Shown here piece after piece: positions 5,977 through 12,375 of a DNA stretch of 12,375 bases. The stretch covers positions 1,527,381-1,539,755 of the forward strand of contig NW_008705561.1 in NCBI RefSeq assembly GCF_000186865.1, read 5' to 3'. Position 1 is the first letter of the stretch. The number at the start of each line of letters is the position of its first letter. The stretch is from Aureococcus anophagefferens (lineage: Eukaryota > Sar > Pelagophyceae > Pelagomonadales > Pelagomonadaceae). The notes below the pieces were generated by a model that made no database searches, was not told the DNA's origin, and saw only the letters and a program-made list of their open reading frames with translations. The position numbers were made by a program, and so were the translations under genes.

Positions 5977-7127
5977 GTCGGGTGGTCGCCGAGGAGCCGC
6001 CGCCGCCGGGTCGCGTTCGCCGCCGGGCCCGGCGCGCCGCGCGACGCCGGGTAGACGCCGCCGAAGCAGGTCCAGTCCGTCGCGTAGGCCGCGCGGATCG
6101 CGCCGTGGATCGCCGCCGCCTCGGCGCTCCGCGCGAGGTCGCAGCGGTGCACGCCCAAGAGGTTCGAGACGTCGTGGCCCTTGTCGAACTGTCCGCGGTC
6201 CTTGGGCCGCGCGTCGTCCGCGAGCCACGGGTCGATGGCGATTTCCCCGGCGACCGCGAGGCTCGCGTTCAGCTTCGGCAGGCGCGGCGCGAGCGCGGCC
6301 ACGAGGTCCCCGAGGTGCTCGACCCTTCCGACGACGTCGGCCTCGGCGCCGTACGCGTAGCGCGTCGCCGGCTGGAAGTGGCGGAACTCGATGCCCGACT
6401 GGAAATGGCCGTGGTCCCGAATCGTCGGGCCGACGCAGTCGATCCAGGCGCGGAAGCGCGCGGCGCGCAACGCCGCGGGCGCGCGGTAGAAGCCGGGAAC
6501 CGTCCGCAGCCGGGGCGCGCCGAACCCCGTCGCGTTTCGCCCCGCTTTCGCGCAGAGGCGGTCGAGGTTGCCGTCCCCGACGAACTGGTTGAACATGGCG
6601 ACGGCGCGGTCCACGGGATCTCGCACGACGGCCGCGACGGTCCACGGGACTTTGCGCCGGGCCGCGTCCCCCGGGCCGTTGTCGCAGACGTCGATCTCGC
6701 CGAGGCCCGGCTGGCGGCGCGGCGTGCACCCGTAGAGCCGCGCGAACATGGCCCTGATGTACTTGCTCGCGCCCTTGTGCGGCGTGACGACGAGCAGCTC
6801 GTCGGCGAACGTCGCGTAACGTTCGAAGAGCGGCGGCCGCGAGGACTTTCGCGCGATGGTGGCGCAGCGCGCCGCGCGGCACCGGGCCTCGTCGGCCAAG
6901 GTGCGCCACTCGACGGTCGCGTTGGCGGACGTGGCGTTAAAGTCGCAGGCGATGTCTCCGAGCGTCGATGCGTTGGCGCCAGTGCACGCGGCGCCGACGC
7001 CGATGCAGTCGCGATTCGGCTGGCACTTCTCGTTCTTCGTGCAACGGTAGCCGCACAGCTGTTCGCTGCAGTGCATGCCCGCGGCGACGGCGACGAGGCC
7101 GCAGGCGACGAGAGATGGCAGCCCCAT
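5955..7127 (-). CDS. Secretory-pathway carbohydrate sulfotransferase (HNK-1/Sulfotransfer_2 type)
   Basis: The 390-residue protein should transfer sulfate from PAPS to a glycan in the Golgi lumen. Residues 1-17 (MGLPSLVACGLVAVAAG) are a signal peptide or short anchor. Residues 20-61 are Cys-rich (eight Cys). The 5'-phosphosulfate loop is VVTPHKGASKY at 113-123, and the 3'-phosphate loop is VVRDPVDRAVAMFNQF at 167-182. DHGHFQSGIEF at 238-248 and the following VVGRVEHLGDLV at 265-276 match the later part of the HNK-1-type fold, where an H..PQ and a valine-glycine-glutamate segment are usual. Six N-X-S/T sequons (N52, N64, N69, N198, N287, N371) support a lumenal location. The loop residues are somewhat unlike the family consensus, so substrate and activity are uncertain, but the family call is good. 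The ATG at 7127 begins the signal peptide. It is convergent with gene 5 (36 bp apart) and divergent from gene 7. Confidence 0.82.
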   Translation of the reverse strand: MGLPSLVACGLVAVAAGMHCSEQLCGYRCTKNEKCQPNRDCIGVGAACTGANASTLGDIACDFNATSANATVEWRTLADEARCRAARCATIARKSSRPPLFERYATFADELLVVTPHKGASKYIRAMFARLYGCTPRRQPGLGEIDVCDNGPGDAARRKVPWTVAAVVRDPVDRAVAMFNQFVGDGNLDRLCAKAGRNATGFGAPRLRTVPGFYRAPAALRAARFRAWIDCVGPTIRDHGHFQSGIEFRHFQPATRYAYGAEADVVGRVEHLGDLVAALAPRLPKLNASLAVAGEIAIDPWLADDARPKDRGQFDKGHDVSNLLGVHRCDLARSAEAAAIHGAIRAAYATDWTCFGGVYPASRGAPGPAANATRRRRLLGDHPTKLGCPK

Positions 7128-7248
7128 CGATCTACATCCCGGCTGGTTGAAGCCTCCTTGATGCCGGCTTGAACTTCGCGAGCCAGACTCTTGTTAGGCG
7201 CCGAGGCAGCGAGTCCGAGGTCTGGGTCCGCGCCGGAGGCCGCTGTTG
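7128..7248. promoter_or_regulatory. Shared upstream region of divergent genes 6 and 7
   Basis: Only 121 bases separate the sulfotransferase ATG (minus) from the ZIP transporter ATG (plus), so both promoters must be here or overlap the genes. An imperfect repeat, CCGGCTGGTTGAA then CCGGCTTGAA, lies at about 7139-7172. No TATA box is seen. The role is inferred from layout. Confidence 0.5.
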
Positions 7249-8064
7249 ATGGACGGTCTCACGGAGGTGGAGCAACTCAAAGCTTTGCTCGTCGTGCTCA
7301 CCTTCGGCGTCGCCGTCGCAGGATTGCTCCTGCCGAGCTACGGCGGCCTCGGCGCCCGAACGAACGTGGCTTTGAACCTGGGCGCCGGCGGCGTCGTGCT
7401 GTCGTCCGCCGTCGTGCACCTGCTGCCCGACGCGGCCGAGGCGGACGAGGCCTTCCCCTGGGCCTTCGCGCTCTTCGGCTTCGGCTACCTGTCGACGCTG
7501 AGCCTCGACGCGTTCGGCGGCGGCCACGGCCACGGCGCTTCGCCGGAGGGCGGCTCGCCCAAGTACGAGTCCGTGCCGAGCCTCGAGGGCGGCGCCGCCG
7601 CGCGGTCCAAGGCCGCCGCGCGGTCCGCGGCCGCGGCGACGGCGTCGGCGACGACCGCGCTCGCCGTGCACTCGCTCGGCGACGGCACGGCCATCGGCGT
7701 GCAGGTCCACGCGCGGGCCTGCGCCGTCGTCGGCCTGGCCATCGTCGTCCACAAATTCTTCGGCGCGCTCGCGCTGGGCGCGATCCTGAGCCGCGACGGC
7801 CCGCTGCTCAAGGCGCCCGCGGCGATCTTCGCCGTCGCGACGCCCCTGGCGCTGCTCGCGTCCTGGGCCGGCGCGCGCGAGGGCCTCTTCGGCGGGGTCT
7901 TCGCCGACCGCGCCACGGCGCTGTGCGCGGGCACGCTGCTGCACGTGTGCATCCACGAGATCATCGGCGGCAACCTGCGGCGGCCCGAGCTCCGCGGCCC
8001 GGCGAAGCTCGCCTACGTCTGGGGCGGCTTCTGCGCCATGACGCTGCTGGCCGTGTGGGTATAG
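7249..8064 (+). CDS. ZIP-family divalent metal (zinc/iron) transporter
   Basis: The 271-residue protein has about eight hydrophobic segments (roughly 10-28, 40-62, 71-88, 127-152, 158-180, 187-207, 221-240, 252-270), the ZIP topology, and should bring Zn, Fe or Mn into the cytosol. The TM2 block AGGVVLSSAVVHLLPDA, the TM4 metal motif HSLGDGTAIG (141-150), the TM5 motif VVHKFFGALALG (167-177) and TM7 LHVCIHEIIGG (231-241) match ZIP1-3-like members, which carry HS..EG and HK...A.. at these sites. Here the TM4 acidic residue is Asp rather than the Glu usual in that group. A short His/Gly loop, GGGHGHG (90-96), lies between TM3 and TM4, where ZIPs carry a metal-binding stretch. The true start is the ATG at 7249; the TTG just before it is not needed. 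Which membrane and which metal cannot be told. Confidence 0.92.
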   Translation: MDGLTEVEQLKALLVVLTFGVAVAGLLLPSYGGLGARTNVALNLGAGGVVLSSAVVHLLPDAAEADEAFPWAFALFGFGYLSTLSLDAFGGGHGHGASPEGGSPKYESVPSLEGGAAARSKAAARSAAAATASATTALAVHSLGDGTAIGVQVHARACAVVGLAIVVHKFFGALALGAILSRDGPLLKAPAAIFAVATPLALLASWAGAREGLFGGVFADRATALCAGTLLHVCIHEIIGGNLRRPELRGPAKLAYVWGGFCAMTLLAVWV

Positions 8065-8188
8065 CAGTACTCCTGGGGGTCGGAGTCTCGTAGGAGTCTC
8101 GAGGGCCGAGAGACGCGACGTAAAGACCAGCCTCAACCTCCAGGAAACGCCGATCACCGATGGGTGGCCTTTGAGCTCGGGCAGCCCC
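8065..8188. other. Intergenic region between genes 7 and 8
   Basis: The 124 bases contain the trailer of the transporter gene and the leader of gene 8. GGAGTCTCG occurs twice (8082-8090 and 8093-8101). An upstream ATG at 8160 is out of frame with gene 8 and opens a long Arg/Gly-rich shadow frame, so the gene 8 start may depend on leaky scanning or a transcription start downstream of it. Confidence 0.4.
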
Positions 8189-9130
8189 ATGACGGAGCCG
8201 CCGCCGAAAAGCTGGTACAGGCCCCACGCGCCGGCGGCGCCGCCGGCGCGCGCGCACGCCAAGGAGGACTACCCCGTCTACGTGACGACCTTCCGGAACC
8301 CCGACGGCGGCTTCTCGCCCCACTACCTCGAGGCCAAGGCGCGCATCGAGCGCCTCGGCTTCCTCGTCGTGCCCGTCGTCGGCGGCGACGTGGCCTTCTG
8401 GAGCGCGCGCATGAAGACCCGGGTCCACGAGAGCGGCATCTGCTTCCTCCACGTCCGCGAGCTCGTGCTGCCGCTCGTCGACGCGGCCAGGCCGGGCTTC
8501 CTCGTCGCCGAGGACGACGCGTGCTTCCACGAGAGCTTCACCTTCGACGCCTTCGCGGCGCTCCTCGAGGCCCACCCGGGCGCGCCCCTCTGGCTCGGCT
8601 ACCAGAAGGCCGGGCCGGGCTACTGCATGGGCACGCAGCTCCTCTACTTCCCGGCGGCCGCGCTGCCGCGGCTGACCGACGCGATGGCGCGGACGAGCCC
8701 GCGCCACATCGACCTCTTCTACCGCAAGGTCCTCGACATCCCGCGCCTCCCGAACATGACGACGGACCGCTCGCCCTACTGCGGCGAGTTCGAGCACTTC
8801 ACCGTGATCAGCGGACACCAGGTCCGGCCGGGCGTCGCCGTCGGCCGGCTCCCGCTCCCGCCGGCCCACGTTTCCGCCGCCCAGAAGGCGGTTGCGCCGA
8901 CGGCCGCGCCGCCGCCGCCACCGCAGCAGCAGGCGGCTCCGCTCAAGGCCGCGCCGCCGCCGCCTCGGGCGACCGCGCCGCCGCCGCCTCGGGCGACCGC
9001 GCCGCCGCCGCCTCGGGCGACCGCGCCGCCGCCCGCGCCGCCGCCGGCCGCCACCGCGCGGCCCAGGGGCACGTCGAGCTTCCGGGAGTTCGTCGAGAGC
9101 CGGAAGCGCGCCGCGAAGGCGCGGGCGTAA
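8189..9130 (+). CDS. Putative GT25-like glycosyltransferase with Pro-rich C-terminal tail
   Basis: The 313-residue protein begins with a Pro/Ala leader (1-26), then YPVYVTTFRNPDGG, a strand-helix core, and FLVAEDDACFHESF at 104-117. In that segment the EDD (108-110) sits where GT-A fold enzymes of the GT25 type (LPS and procollagen galactosyltransferases) carry their metal-binding acidic motif. Next come WLGYQK (135-140), a GTQLLYFPAAALPRL segment (148-162) like the 'G..aYl.s..ga..l' block of that family, and HIDLFY. From 236 to 292 the chain is Pro/Ala/Gln-rich with three identical APPPPRAT repeats, ending in a basic FREFVESRKRAAKARA tail. No signal peptide or membrane segment is seen, which is odd for a Golgi enzyme, so it may be cytosolic or mis-started. 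The start at ATG 8189 is the first in frame; there is only a TTG at 8171 before it. The family assignment rests on motif resemblance and is moderate. Confidence 0.68.
   Translation: MTEPPPKSWYRPHAPAAPPARAHAKEDYPVYVTTFRNPDGGFSPHYLEAKARIERLGFLVVPVVGGDVAFWSARMKTRVHESGICFLHVRELVLPLVDAARPGFLVAEDDACFHESFTFDAFAALLEAHPGAPLWLGYQKAGPGYCMGTQLLYFPAAALPRLTDAMARTSPRHIDLFYRKVLDIPRLPNMTTDRSPYCGEFEHFTVISGHQVRPGVAVGRLPLPPAHVSAAQKAVAPTAAPPPPPQQQAAPLKAAPPPPRATAPPPPRATAPPPPRATAPPPAPPPAATARPRGTSSFREFVESRKRAAKARA
8951..9022 (+). repeat. Three perfect 24-bp tandem repeats encoding APPPPRAT
   Basis: Units at 8951-8974, 8975-8998 and 8999-9022 are identical at the base level (GCGCCGCCGCCGCCTCGGGC followed by GACC). 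They encode three copies of the octapeptide in the tail of gene 8. Identity in synonymous positions indicates recent expansion. Copy number may vary between strains. Confidence 0.92.
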
Positions 9131-9146
9131 GCGTGCTCGCAAGGTT

Positions 9147-9195
9147 TAACATATCCCGCCGGCGGGATATGTTATAGAGCCGGCGGGATATGTTA
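9147..9195. repeat. 28-bp perfect palindrome plus a third half-site copy
   Basis: TAACATATCCCGCC (9147-9160) and its exact reverse complement GGCGGGATATGTTA (9161-9174) form a loop-less 28-bp palindrome. A third copy of the right arm, CCGGCGGGATATGTTA, follows at 9180-9195, a direct repeat of 9159-9174. The repeat lies 16 bp after the stop of gene 8 and 44 bp before the stop of gene 9 in the convergent gap. In RNA of either strand it can form a strong hairpin, so it may help end or process both transcripts. A small mobile-element remnant is the other option. Confidence 0.88.
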
Positions 9196-9239
9196 GGTCC
9201 ACCTGGTCGAGACTATCGTTGATCTCGGAACAGAAACCA

Positions 9240-10133
9240 TTACCCCGCGACGTCGTAGTGGCGCTCCGCGAGCCACCAGGCCAGGTCCATGGCGTCGTCG
9301 CGCGAGAGCGTCTTGAAGCGCGGCTGGGGCCGCCGCTTGCCCGGGGCGCGCTCCGACGTCACGAGCGCCTCCGCTGAGGCGACGTCGAAGACGAAAAAGC
9401 GGCCCGCGGCCGCGCCGCCCTGCTTGAGCCGGCAGATGCGGTGCGCGCCGTCGAGCATCGTGAAGCGGGCCCCGCACGGGTTCGCGCGCGACTCCACGAC
9501 GATGCCCGGGACGTCAGAAGGTCCGCGGCCCGCCCGTTTCGCGCTGCCCTGCTGGCGCGCGCAGTAGGTGTCGACGCTCTCGCTTTCGCTTCCCGTCTGA
9601 TCCTTGTGGCAGATGTCGGAGAGCGCGAGCGTCCGCGGGCGGAGGTCGCGCTTCCAGGCCGAGCGGATGAGATCCTCGATGGTGATCTTGCCGCGCGTCT
9701 TCGTACCCACGGGCCACGTCGAGGAGCACACATGCCACGAATGGAGCACGTGATGGACCCCGCCCCGCCCGGCCGTCATCGAGGTCGCCTCCGGCGGCGG
9801 CGAGCCGGTCCCGTTCGCCGTCATCGAGGTCGCCTCCGGCAGCGGCGAGGCGGTCCCGTTCGCCGGCGGGTCCCGCCGGTCGCGCGCGATCGAGAGCGCC
9901 TTCGGCGGGGCAGTCGTCATCAAGGACGCTTTCGGCTTCGCTTTCGATCTGTGCCCGAAGCCCATCGCGTGCGGATTCTCGGCTCTTACGTCCACGGCGA
10001 AGGTCGCGACCGTGATGCCGACCGTGAAAAGCAAGGCGAGGAGGCATTTGCGCCAAGAAGTTGCTTGTGGTTCGTCGGAATTTCTATCGATCAGCTTCTG
10101 GGTCTGCTGCTGGTCATCATTTGTCAAGCCCAT
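9240..10133 (-). CDS. Type II membrane protein with lumenal DG-HR (ParB/sulfiredoxin-like) motif, unknown function
   Basis: The 297-residue protein starts with a polar, Gln/Asp-rich cytosolic segment (1-29), then one membrane anchor, CLLALLFTVGITVATFAV (30-47). A linker (50-125) follows with two 15-residue repeats and NGT sequons at 92 and 107. The lumenal domain (127-297) has C136, C175, C191, C220 and C234, and the segment GIVVESRANPCGARFTMLDG, AHRICRLKQGG at 210-240. The LDGAHRI motif with a preceding strand and a following helix recalls the active-site loop of ParB/Srx-like domains (DG.HR), which use phosphate-type chemistry. I cannot assign a reaction. The anchor and sequons fit a Golgi resident. 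The ATG at 10133 is chosen because it precedes the anchor by 29 residues; the longer frame upstream to 10292 is only Arg-rich shadow. It is convergent with gene 8 and divergent from gene 10. Confidence 0.72.
   Translation of the reverse strand: MGLTNDDQQQTQKLIDRNSDEPQATSWRKCLLALLFTVGITVATFAVDVRAENPHAMGFGHRSKAKPKASLMTTAPPKALSIARDRRDPPANGTASPLPEATSMTANGTGSPPPEATSMTAGRGGVHHVLHSWHVCSSTWPVGTKTRGKITIEDLIRSAWKRDLRPRTLALSDICHKDQTGSESESVDTYCARQQGSAKRAGRGPSDVPGIVVESRANPCGARFTMLDGAHRICRLKQGGAAAGRFFVFDVASAEALVTSERAPGKRRPQPRFKTLSRDDAMDLAWWLAERHYDVAG
9772..9861 (-). repeat. Two 45-bp tandem repeats in gene 9
   Basis: Units 9772-9816 and 9817-9861 are the same at 43 of 45 positions. On the minus strand each encodes a 15-residue block, NGT(A/G)SP(L/P)PEATSMTA, with one N-glycosylation sequon and several Ser/Thr/Pro suited to O-glycosylation. 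They form the stem region between the membrane anchor and the lumenal domain. Confidence 0.88.
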
Positions 10134-10366
10134 GATTTGAAGCGGCCGCAATCGAGCACGGCGCAGGCGGCGGACTCGAGGCCTCGCGAGGGGCGCCTGT
10201 GGCAGACGGCGTCGCTGTCGATGCTGTCGTCGAAAAGTTTCCTCTCGTGCGTCGCCGCGAGATGGACCCGATGACCATCTCGGCCGAAGCACAAGCCCAA
10301 CGCTGGCGGGTGGGGAGCCCGACCACGCCTACGAAACGCCATCCAAGGCATAAGGCGTCGACGCCC
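10134..10366. promoter_or_regulatory. Upstream region of divergent genes 9 and 10
   Basis: These 233 bases lie between the ATG of gene 9 (minus) and the preferred ATG of gene 10 (plus). The gene 10 frame stays open back to the TGA at 10133-10135, with in-frame ATGs at 10262 and 10271. The protein could therefore be 35 or 32 residues longer, which would shorten the shared promoter to 128 bp. A 10-bp palindrome, CGAGGCCTCG, is at 10177-10186. No TATA box is seen. Confidence 0.45.
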
Positions 10367-12375
10367 ATGTCGCCCATCGAAAAGCAAGCCGAGGCGTGGG
10401 CGTCGATCGCACCTTCACCTCCGTCGACAACGACAACAACGCGCATCCCGCCGCCGCGCGAGGGCGACACGGCCTTCGCGGCCCGGGAGCTCGACCGGCT
10501 CCAGTCGACCGTGCGGCCCGCGCCGTGCGACATCTGGGCGCCCTTGGCGACGGCCGCCGCGGCGCGCGGCGACGACGTCGCGCTCCGCGACCTCGCGACC
10601 GGCGCGTCGTTCTCCTACGCCGCCGTGCTCGCGCGCGCGAGCCGCTTCGGCGCCTGGCTGCGGTCCGCGGGCGGCGCGACGATCGGCGCGCGCGTCGGCC
10701 TCATGACGCCCAACTGCGCGCCCGCGATCGAGTGCCACTACGCCGTCGCCGGCTGGGCCGGCTGCGTCGCGCTGAACCTCAACCCGCGCCTCTCGCCCGA
10801 CGAACTCGCCTACTGCCTCGAGGGCGCGGACTGCGAGGTCCTCGTCGCGGACGCGAGCTACGCGGGCCTCGTCCGAGAGGCTCTGAAACGCTACGAAAAA
10901 ATCCGCGCCGTCGTCTGGACTGACGTGCTGCACAAGGCCGCCGCGGACCTGGACGTGCCGACCTTCCTCTACGAGACCATCGTCGCCGACGGCCCCGTCG
11001 TCGAGCGCCCCGAGGACGCCAAAGCGCTCCCGGGCTCCGCCGGCGCGGAGATGTACTACACGTCGGGCACGTCGGGCCGCCCCAAGGGCGTCGTCCTCAG
11101 CCGGAAGACCGTGCTCTTGCACGCGCTGGGCTGCATGGTCGAGCACCGCCTCAAGCGCGACGACGTCTGGCTCCACTGCGCGCCCATGTTCCACCTCGTC
11201 GACGCCTACGCGATCTTCGCCATCACCTGGGTCGCCGGCACGCACGTCACGGTGCCGGCGTTCGCCGCCGCGCCCGTCTTCGACGCGCTCCGGGACCACC
11301 GCGTCACCGTGAGCAACGTGGCGTCGACGATGATCACGCTGCTCCTCGCGGACCCGGCCGTCGGAAAGGCGGACGCGTCGTCGCTCGAGATGCTCTCGTG
11401 CGGCGGCGCGCCGCTCTCGGCCGCGACGGTCCTGAGCGCGCTCGCGACCTTCGACTGCGAGTTCTTCCTGTCCTACGGCATGACGGAGTGCTGCGGGAAG
11501 ATCTCCATGTCCCTCGTCGACGAGGCGACGCGCGCGCGCGTCGGGCCGGCGAAGACGCTCGACCTCATCACGTCGTCCGGCCGCCCCTTCGGCCTCCTCG
11601 AGGTCCGCGTCGTCGGCGCGCGCGACGGGTCCAACGTGCCGACCGTGGAGCAGCCCCTCGAGGCCGACGCGGACGCCGTCGACGTCGCGCCGGGCTCCGG
11701 CGGCGTCGGCGAGGTCTGGATCCGCGGGCCGACGCTCTTCTCGGGCTACGACGGGAACGCCGCCGCGACGGCCGAGGCCATCACGCCCGACGGCTGGTTC
11801 CGCACGGGCGACCTCGCCAAGGTCGACGGCCACGGCTACCTGACGATCACGGACCGCGCCAAGGACATGATCCTCGTGGGCTCGGAGAACGTCTACTGCG
11901 TCGAGGTCGAGCGCGTGCTCAACGACCACCCGGGGGTCAAGCTCGCGACGGTCTACGGCATGCCCGACGACGCCATGGGCGAGCGCGTCAAGGCCGTCGT
12001 CGTCAAGCAGGACGAGTCGCTCACGGCGGCGGCGCTCCGGCGCCACGCCGCGGCGAGGCTCGCGGATTTCAAGGTGCCGTCGTCCGTCGAGTTCGTGACC
12101 CGGGCGGAGCTGCCCATGACGGGCTCGGGCAAGGTCGCCAAGGCCGCGCTCAAGAAGCGCGACGCGACGCTCGCCGCGGAGCGCAAGGCCGCGCGCGCGA
12201 GCCGCAAGCAGGCCGCCCAGCCCCCGTCGGGCGTCGCGGACGACGTCTACGGCGTGACGTGGGTCGACGCGCCCCTCGCCGCGGAGGCCGCGGCGGCCGT
12301 CGAGGGCTTCTGGGTCCTCCTCGACGACGGCACGGGCGTCGCCCCGGCGCTCGCGGCGAAGATGACCCGCGCGAC
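10367..12375 (+). CDS. Acyl-adenylating enzyme (AMP-binding/acyl-CoA synthetase family) fused to a PKS-like region, 3' part missing
   Basis: The frame is open from ATG 10367 to the right edge (669 codons, no stop). Residues 50-600 are a full ANL-superfamily adenylating domain, which activates a carboxylic acid with ATP to an acyl-AMP. The P-loop YYTSGTSGRPKGVVLS is at 230-245, YGMTE at 370-374, GWFRTGDL at 476-483, DRAKDMILVGSENVY at 496-510 and PMTGSGKVAK at 583-592, with K589 the expected catalytic lysine. A 25-residue acidic insert (about 420-445) precedes GEVWIRGP. After a charged Ala/Arg linker (600-620) the chain goes on with DDVYGVTWVDAPL, then FWVLLDDGTGVAPALAAKM. That resembles the start of the structural half of a polyketide-synthase ketoreductase domain (LY.v.W..a then a v.ddg..g..LA..l strand). 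If so, this is the front end of a multidomain polyketide or lipid enzyme. The acid used is unknown. Earlier in-frame ATGs (10262, 10271) are possible starts. Confidence 0.88.
   Translation, partial: MSPIEKQAEAWASIAPSPPSTTTTTRIPPPREGDTAFAARELDRLQSTVRPAPCDIWAPLATAAAARGDDVALRDLATGASFSYAAVLARASRFGAWLRSAGGATIGARVGLMTPNCAPAIECHYAVAGWAGCVALNLNPRLSPDELAYCLEGADCEVLVADASYAGLVREALKRYEKIRAVVWTDVLHKAAADLDVPTFLYETIVADGPVVERPEDAKALPGSAGAEMYYTSGTSGRPKGVVLSRKTVLLHALGCMVEHRLKRDDVWLHCAPMFHLVDAYAIFAITWVAGTHVTVPAFAAAPVFDALRDHRVTVSNVASTMITLLLADPAVGKADASSLEMLSCGGAPLSAATVLSALATFDCEFFLSYGMTECCGKISMSLVDEATRARVGPAKTLDLITSSGRPFGLLEVRVVGARDGSNVPTVEQPLEADADAVDVAPGSGGVGEVWIRGPTLFSGYDGNAAATAEAITPDGWFRTGDLAKVDGHGYLTITDRAKDMILVGSENVYCVEVERVLNDHPGVKLATVYGMPDDAMGERVKAVVVKQDESLTAAALRRHAAARLADFKVPSSVEFVTRAELPMTGSGKVAKAALKKRDATLAAERKAARASRKQAAQPPSGVADDVYGVTWVDAPLAAEAAAAVEGFWVLLDDGTGVAPALAAKMTRA

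Noticed and set aside
10117..10533. 138-codon minus-strand frame overlapping the gene 9/10 upstream region
   Set aside because: It overlaps the coding start of gene 10 and the start of gene 9 in another frame. It has no recognisable domain.
10415..12046. 543-codon minus-strand frame opposite the adenylating enzyme
   Set aside because: It is a charged Arg/Asp/Glu/Val composition without motifs. The plus strand carries the full set of adenylation motifs.
1..12375. tRNA, rRNA, CRISPR array or bacterial operon signals
   Set aside because: No cloverleaf with conserved T-loop, no rRNA core sequence, no spaced identical repeats with spacers and no consistent Shine-Dalgarno pattern were seen on either strand.

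Overview
The window looks like nuclear DNA of a compact, very GC-rich eukaryotic microalga, most likely a stramenopile close to the pelagophyte Aureococcus. No organism name can be read directly from the sequence. The case rests on five things: strong G/C bias at third codon positions; a DNA-binding-like domain in gene 1 that I know mainly from diatom, oomycete and pelagophyte proteins; a Cys-rich extracellular domain common in stramenopile secreted proteins; an intron with the build of an introner transposon; and typically eukaryotic families (PP2C, ZIP, HNK-1-type sulfotransferase, exostosin). No RNA gene, CRISPR array or bacterial-type operon signal was found.

Ten genes are supported. From left to right they are: (1) a partial stramenopile-type nuclear domain protein (1-831, minus); (2) a beta-hydroxyacid dehydrogenase of the 3-hydroxyisobutyrate dehydrogenase family (1084-1998, minus); (3) a PP2C-type phosphatase (2087-3304, minus); (4) an isochorismatase-like hydrolase (3435-4046, plus); (5) a secreted Cys-rich plus exostosin-like glycosyltransferase, with one intron and one apparent frameshift (4217-5918, plus); (6) a secretory sulfotransferase (5955-7127, minus); (7) a ZIP metal transporter (7249-8064, plus); (8) a GT25-like glycosyltransferase with a Pro-rich tail (8189-9130, plus); (9) a type II membrane protein with a DG-HR motif (9240-10133, minus); (10) an acyl-adenylating enzyme that runs off the right edge into what looks like the start of a polyketide-synthase ketoreductase region (10367-12375, plus).

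The genes are packed tightly. Three divergent pairs (3/4, 6/7, 9/10) share 121-233 bp upstream regions, and two convergent pairs (5/6, 8/9) are separated by 36 and 109 bp. Four of the six genes between 4217 and 10133 (5, 6, 8, 9) look like glycan-modifying or secretory-membrane proteins, so a role in making a sulfated extracellular polysaccharide or glycoprotein is a reasonable but unproven reading. The others are housekeeping-type metabolism, signalling and metal transport.

The strongest signal is the 215-nt intron at 5182-5396. It has near-perfect terminal inverted repeats, an 8-bp near-duplicated target site and a much lower G+C content than the flanks, and precise splicing restores the target codons. 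This is the expected structure of a DNA transposon that became an intron. Other points are a likely adenylation-ketoreductase fusion at the right edge, a three-copy palindromic repeat between convergent genes 8 and 9, and a small tandem duplication that copies the end of gene 6 into the gap before gene 5's stop.
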